5,205 nucleotides of DNA, from NCBI GenBank assembly GCA_964547105.1, contig CAZJLO010000089.1, forward strand, positions 1 to 5,205. The letters are read 5' to 3'. This document shows positions 4,854-5,205 of the stretch, one piece after another. Below the pieces are notes generated by a model. The model had not been told where the DNA came from and searched no databases. It worked only from the letters and a program-made list of their open reading frames with translations. The stretch comes from RXOA01 sp964547105. GTDB taxonomy: Bacteria > Bipolaricaulota > Bipolaricaulia > UBA7950 > UBA9294. A program made the position numbers and the translations under genes. The stretch's first letter is position 1. Every line of letters starts with the position of its first letter.

Positions 4854-4981
4854 AAGATCTAGTGGAGAGGCGGAACACTGAGAACAAGGAGGTGGTCAGC
4901 CGACACGTTCATACGCTCTGATCGTGGAGAGAGCGCGCTTCGTTTTCAGACGTTTCCACATCGTAAGGAGGTAAGGAAAAT
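4854..4981 (+). promoter_or_regulatory. Long 5' leader of the secreted-protein mRNA
   Basis: The predicted leader is about 127 bases. It contains an extra Shine-Dalgarno-like AAGGAGGTGG (4886-4895) with no start codon at useful distance. A possible stem pairs GTGGAGA (4924-4930) with TTTCCAC (4953-4959), with one G-U pair, just upstream of the true ribosome binding site. No known riboswitch core is recognised. A role in mRNA stability or translation control is conjecture. Confidence 0.4.
4965..4972 (+). promoter_or_regulatory. Strong ribosome binding site
   Basis: AAGGAGGT, a full anti-16S complement, lies nine bases before the ATG at 4982. It fixes that start and suggests high translation. 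Confidence 0.85.
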
Positions 4982-5205
4982 ATGAAGAAAGCTCTCGTAC
5001 TCGCGTTTGCTTTCGTGATGGCTCTCGGGATCGGTGTCTTTGCCGATGCACTTTCCGGTTCTTGGTCGACGGACATCTGCGTGGATGCTACGCCTAGCTT
5101 TACCCTGTTCGAATCGACGCTCATCGTCAACTACGAAATCTGTGGTTGGACGTTCGGCGGTACGTTCGGTTTCGGTATGGCCGGCTGGGAAACCGTGGCA
5201 TTTGA
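4982..5205 (+). CDS. Unrecognised secreted protein, N-terminal part (3' end outside window)
   Basis: The frame is open to the window edge, giving 74 residues. The first 21 are a clear signal peptide (MKKALVLAFAFVMALGIGVFA) with cleavage expected after VFA, leaving DALSGSW at the mature N-terminus. The rest is rich in Gly, Thr, Ser, Phe and Trp and alternates polar and hydrophobic residues (TLFESTLIVNYEI, WTFGGTFGFGMAGWE), suggesting beta strands of an outer-membrane barrel or surface beta protein. Two cysteines, 33 and 54, could form a disulfide. I do not recognise the family. A strong promoter, a full Shine-Dalgarno sequence and a possible CRP-type site suggest an abundant, regulated envelope protein. 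The upstream SLH gene is also exported, so the pair may belong to one envelope region, but each has its own promoter. Confidence 0.8.
   Translation, partial: MKKALVLAFAFVMALGIGVFADALSGSWSTDICVDATPSFTLFESTLIVNYEICGWTFGGTFGFGMAGWETVAF

Noticed and set aside
4924..4974. Possible 16-residue leader peptide starting at GTG 4924, whose stop overlaps the ribosome binding site
   Set aside because: The nearest Shine-Dalgarno is about 30 bases upstream, the start is GTG, and there is no run of regulatory codons.

Overview
The window is GC-rich, densely packed bacterial DNA with every gene on the + strand. Gene content suggests a diderm, early-branching or thermophile-related lineage. A TM1570-type SPOUT methyltransferase overlaps trmD, an arrangement I associate with Thermotogae-like lineages. 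There is also a short SLH / coiled-coil / C-terminal-anchor envelope protein built like Thermotoga Omp-alpha. My best guess is Candidatus Bipolaricaulota (Acetothermia/OP1) or a relative, but this is an inference from protein style and was not searched.

Region 1 (1-4117) is a conserved ribosome/tRNA/secretion operon: 3' end of rpsP (S16), khpA, trmD, a second SPOUT methyltransferase, rplS (L19), lepB (signal peptidase I) and rnhB (RNase HII). The genes are separated by a few bases or overlap, apart from two looser junctions, khpA-trmD and lepB-rnhB. Both of these carry degenerate 6-base-periodic tracts. The rimM gene often found between rpsP/khpA and trmD is absent. A GC-rich hairpin with a T-tract ends the operon at 4121-4151.

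Region 2 (4150-4793) begins with a near-consensus sigma70 promoter whose -35 box shares bases with the terminator T-tract. It drives a 192-residue exported SLH protein with a predicted C-terminal membrane helix, probably a small link between the outer layer or membrane and the cell wall.

Region 3 (4794-5205) holds a second strong sigma70 promoter with a CRP/FNR-type inverted repeat abutting its -35 box, a 5' leader of about 127 bases, a full Shine-Dalgarno sequence, and the start of an unrecognised secreted protein that runs off the window.

The most unusual points are a PDZ-like domain inserted between the catalytic Ser and Lys boxes of signal peptidase I, a TrmD with changes at several normally invariant active-site positions beside a second SPOUT enzyme, the hexamer-periodic tracts at operon junctions, and the CRP-like class II promoter architecture. 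I see no mobile elements, CRISPR arrays, tRNAs or rRNAs.
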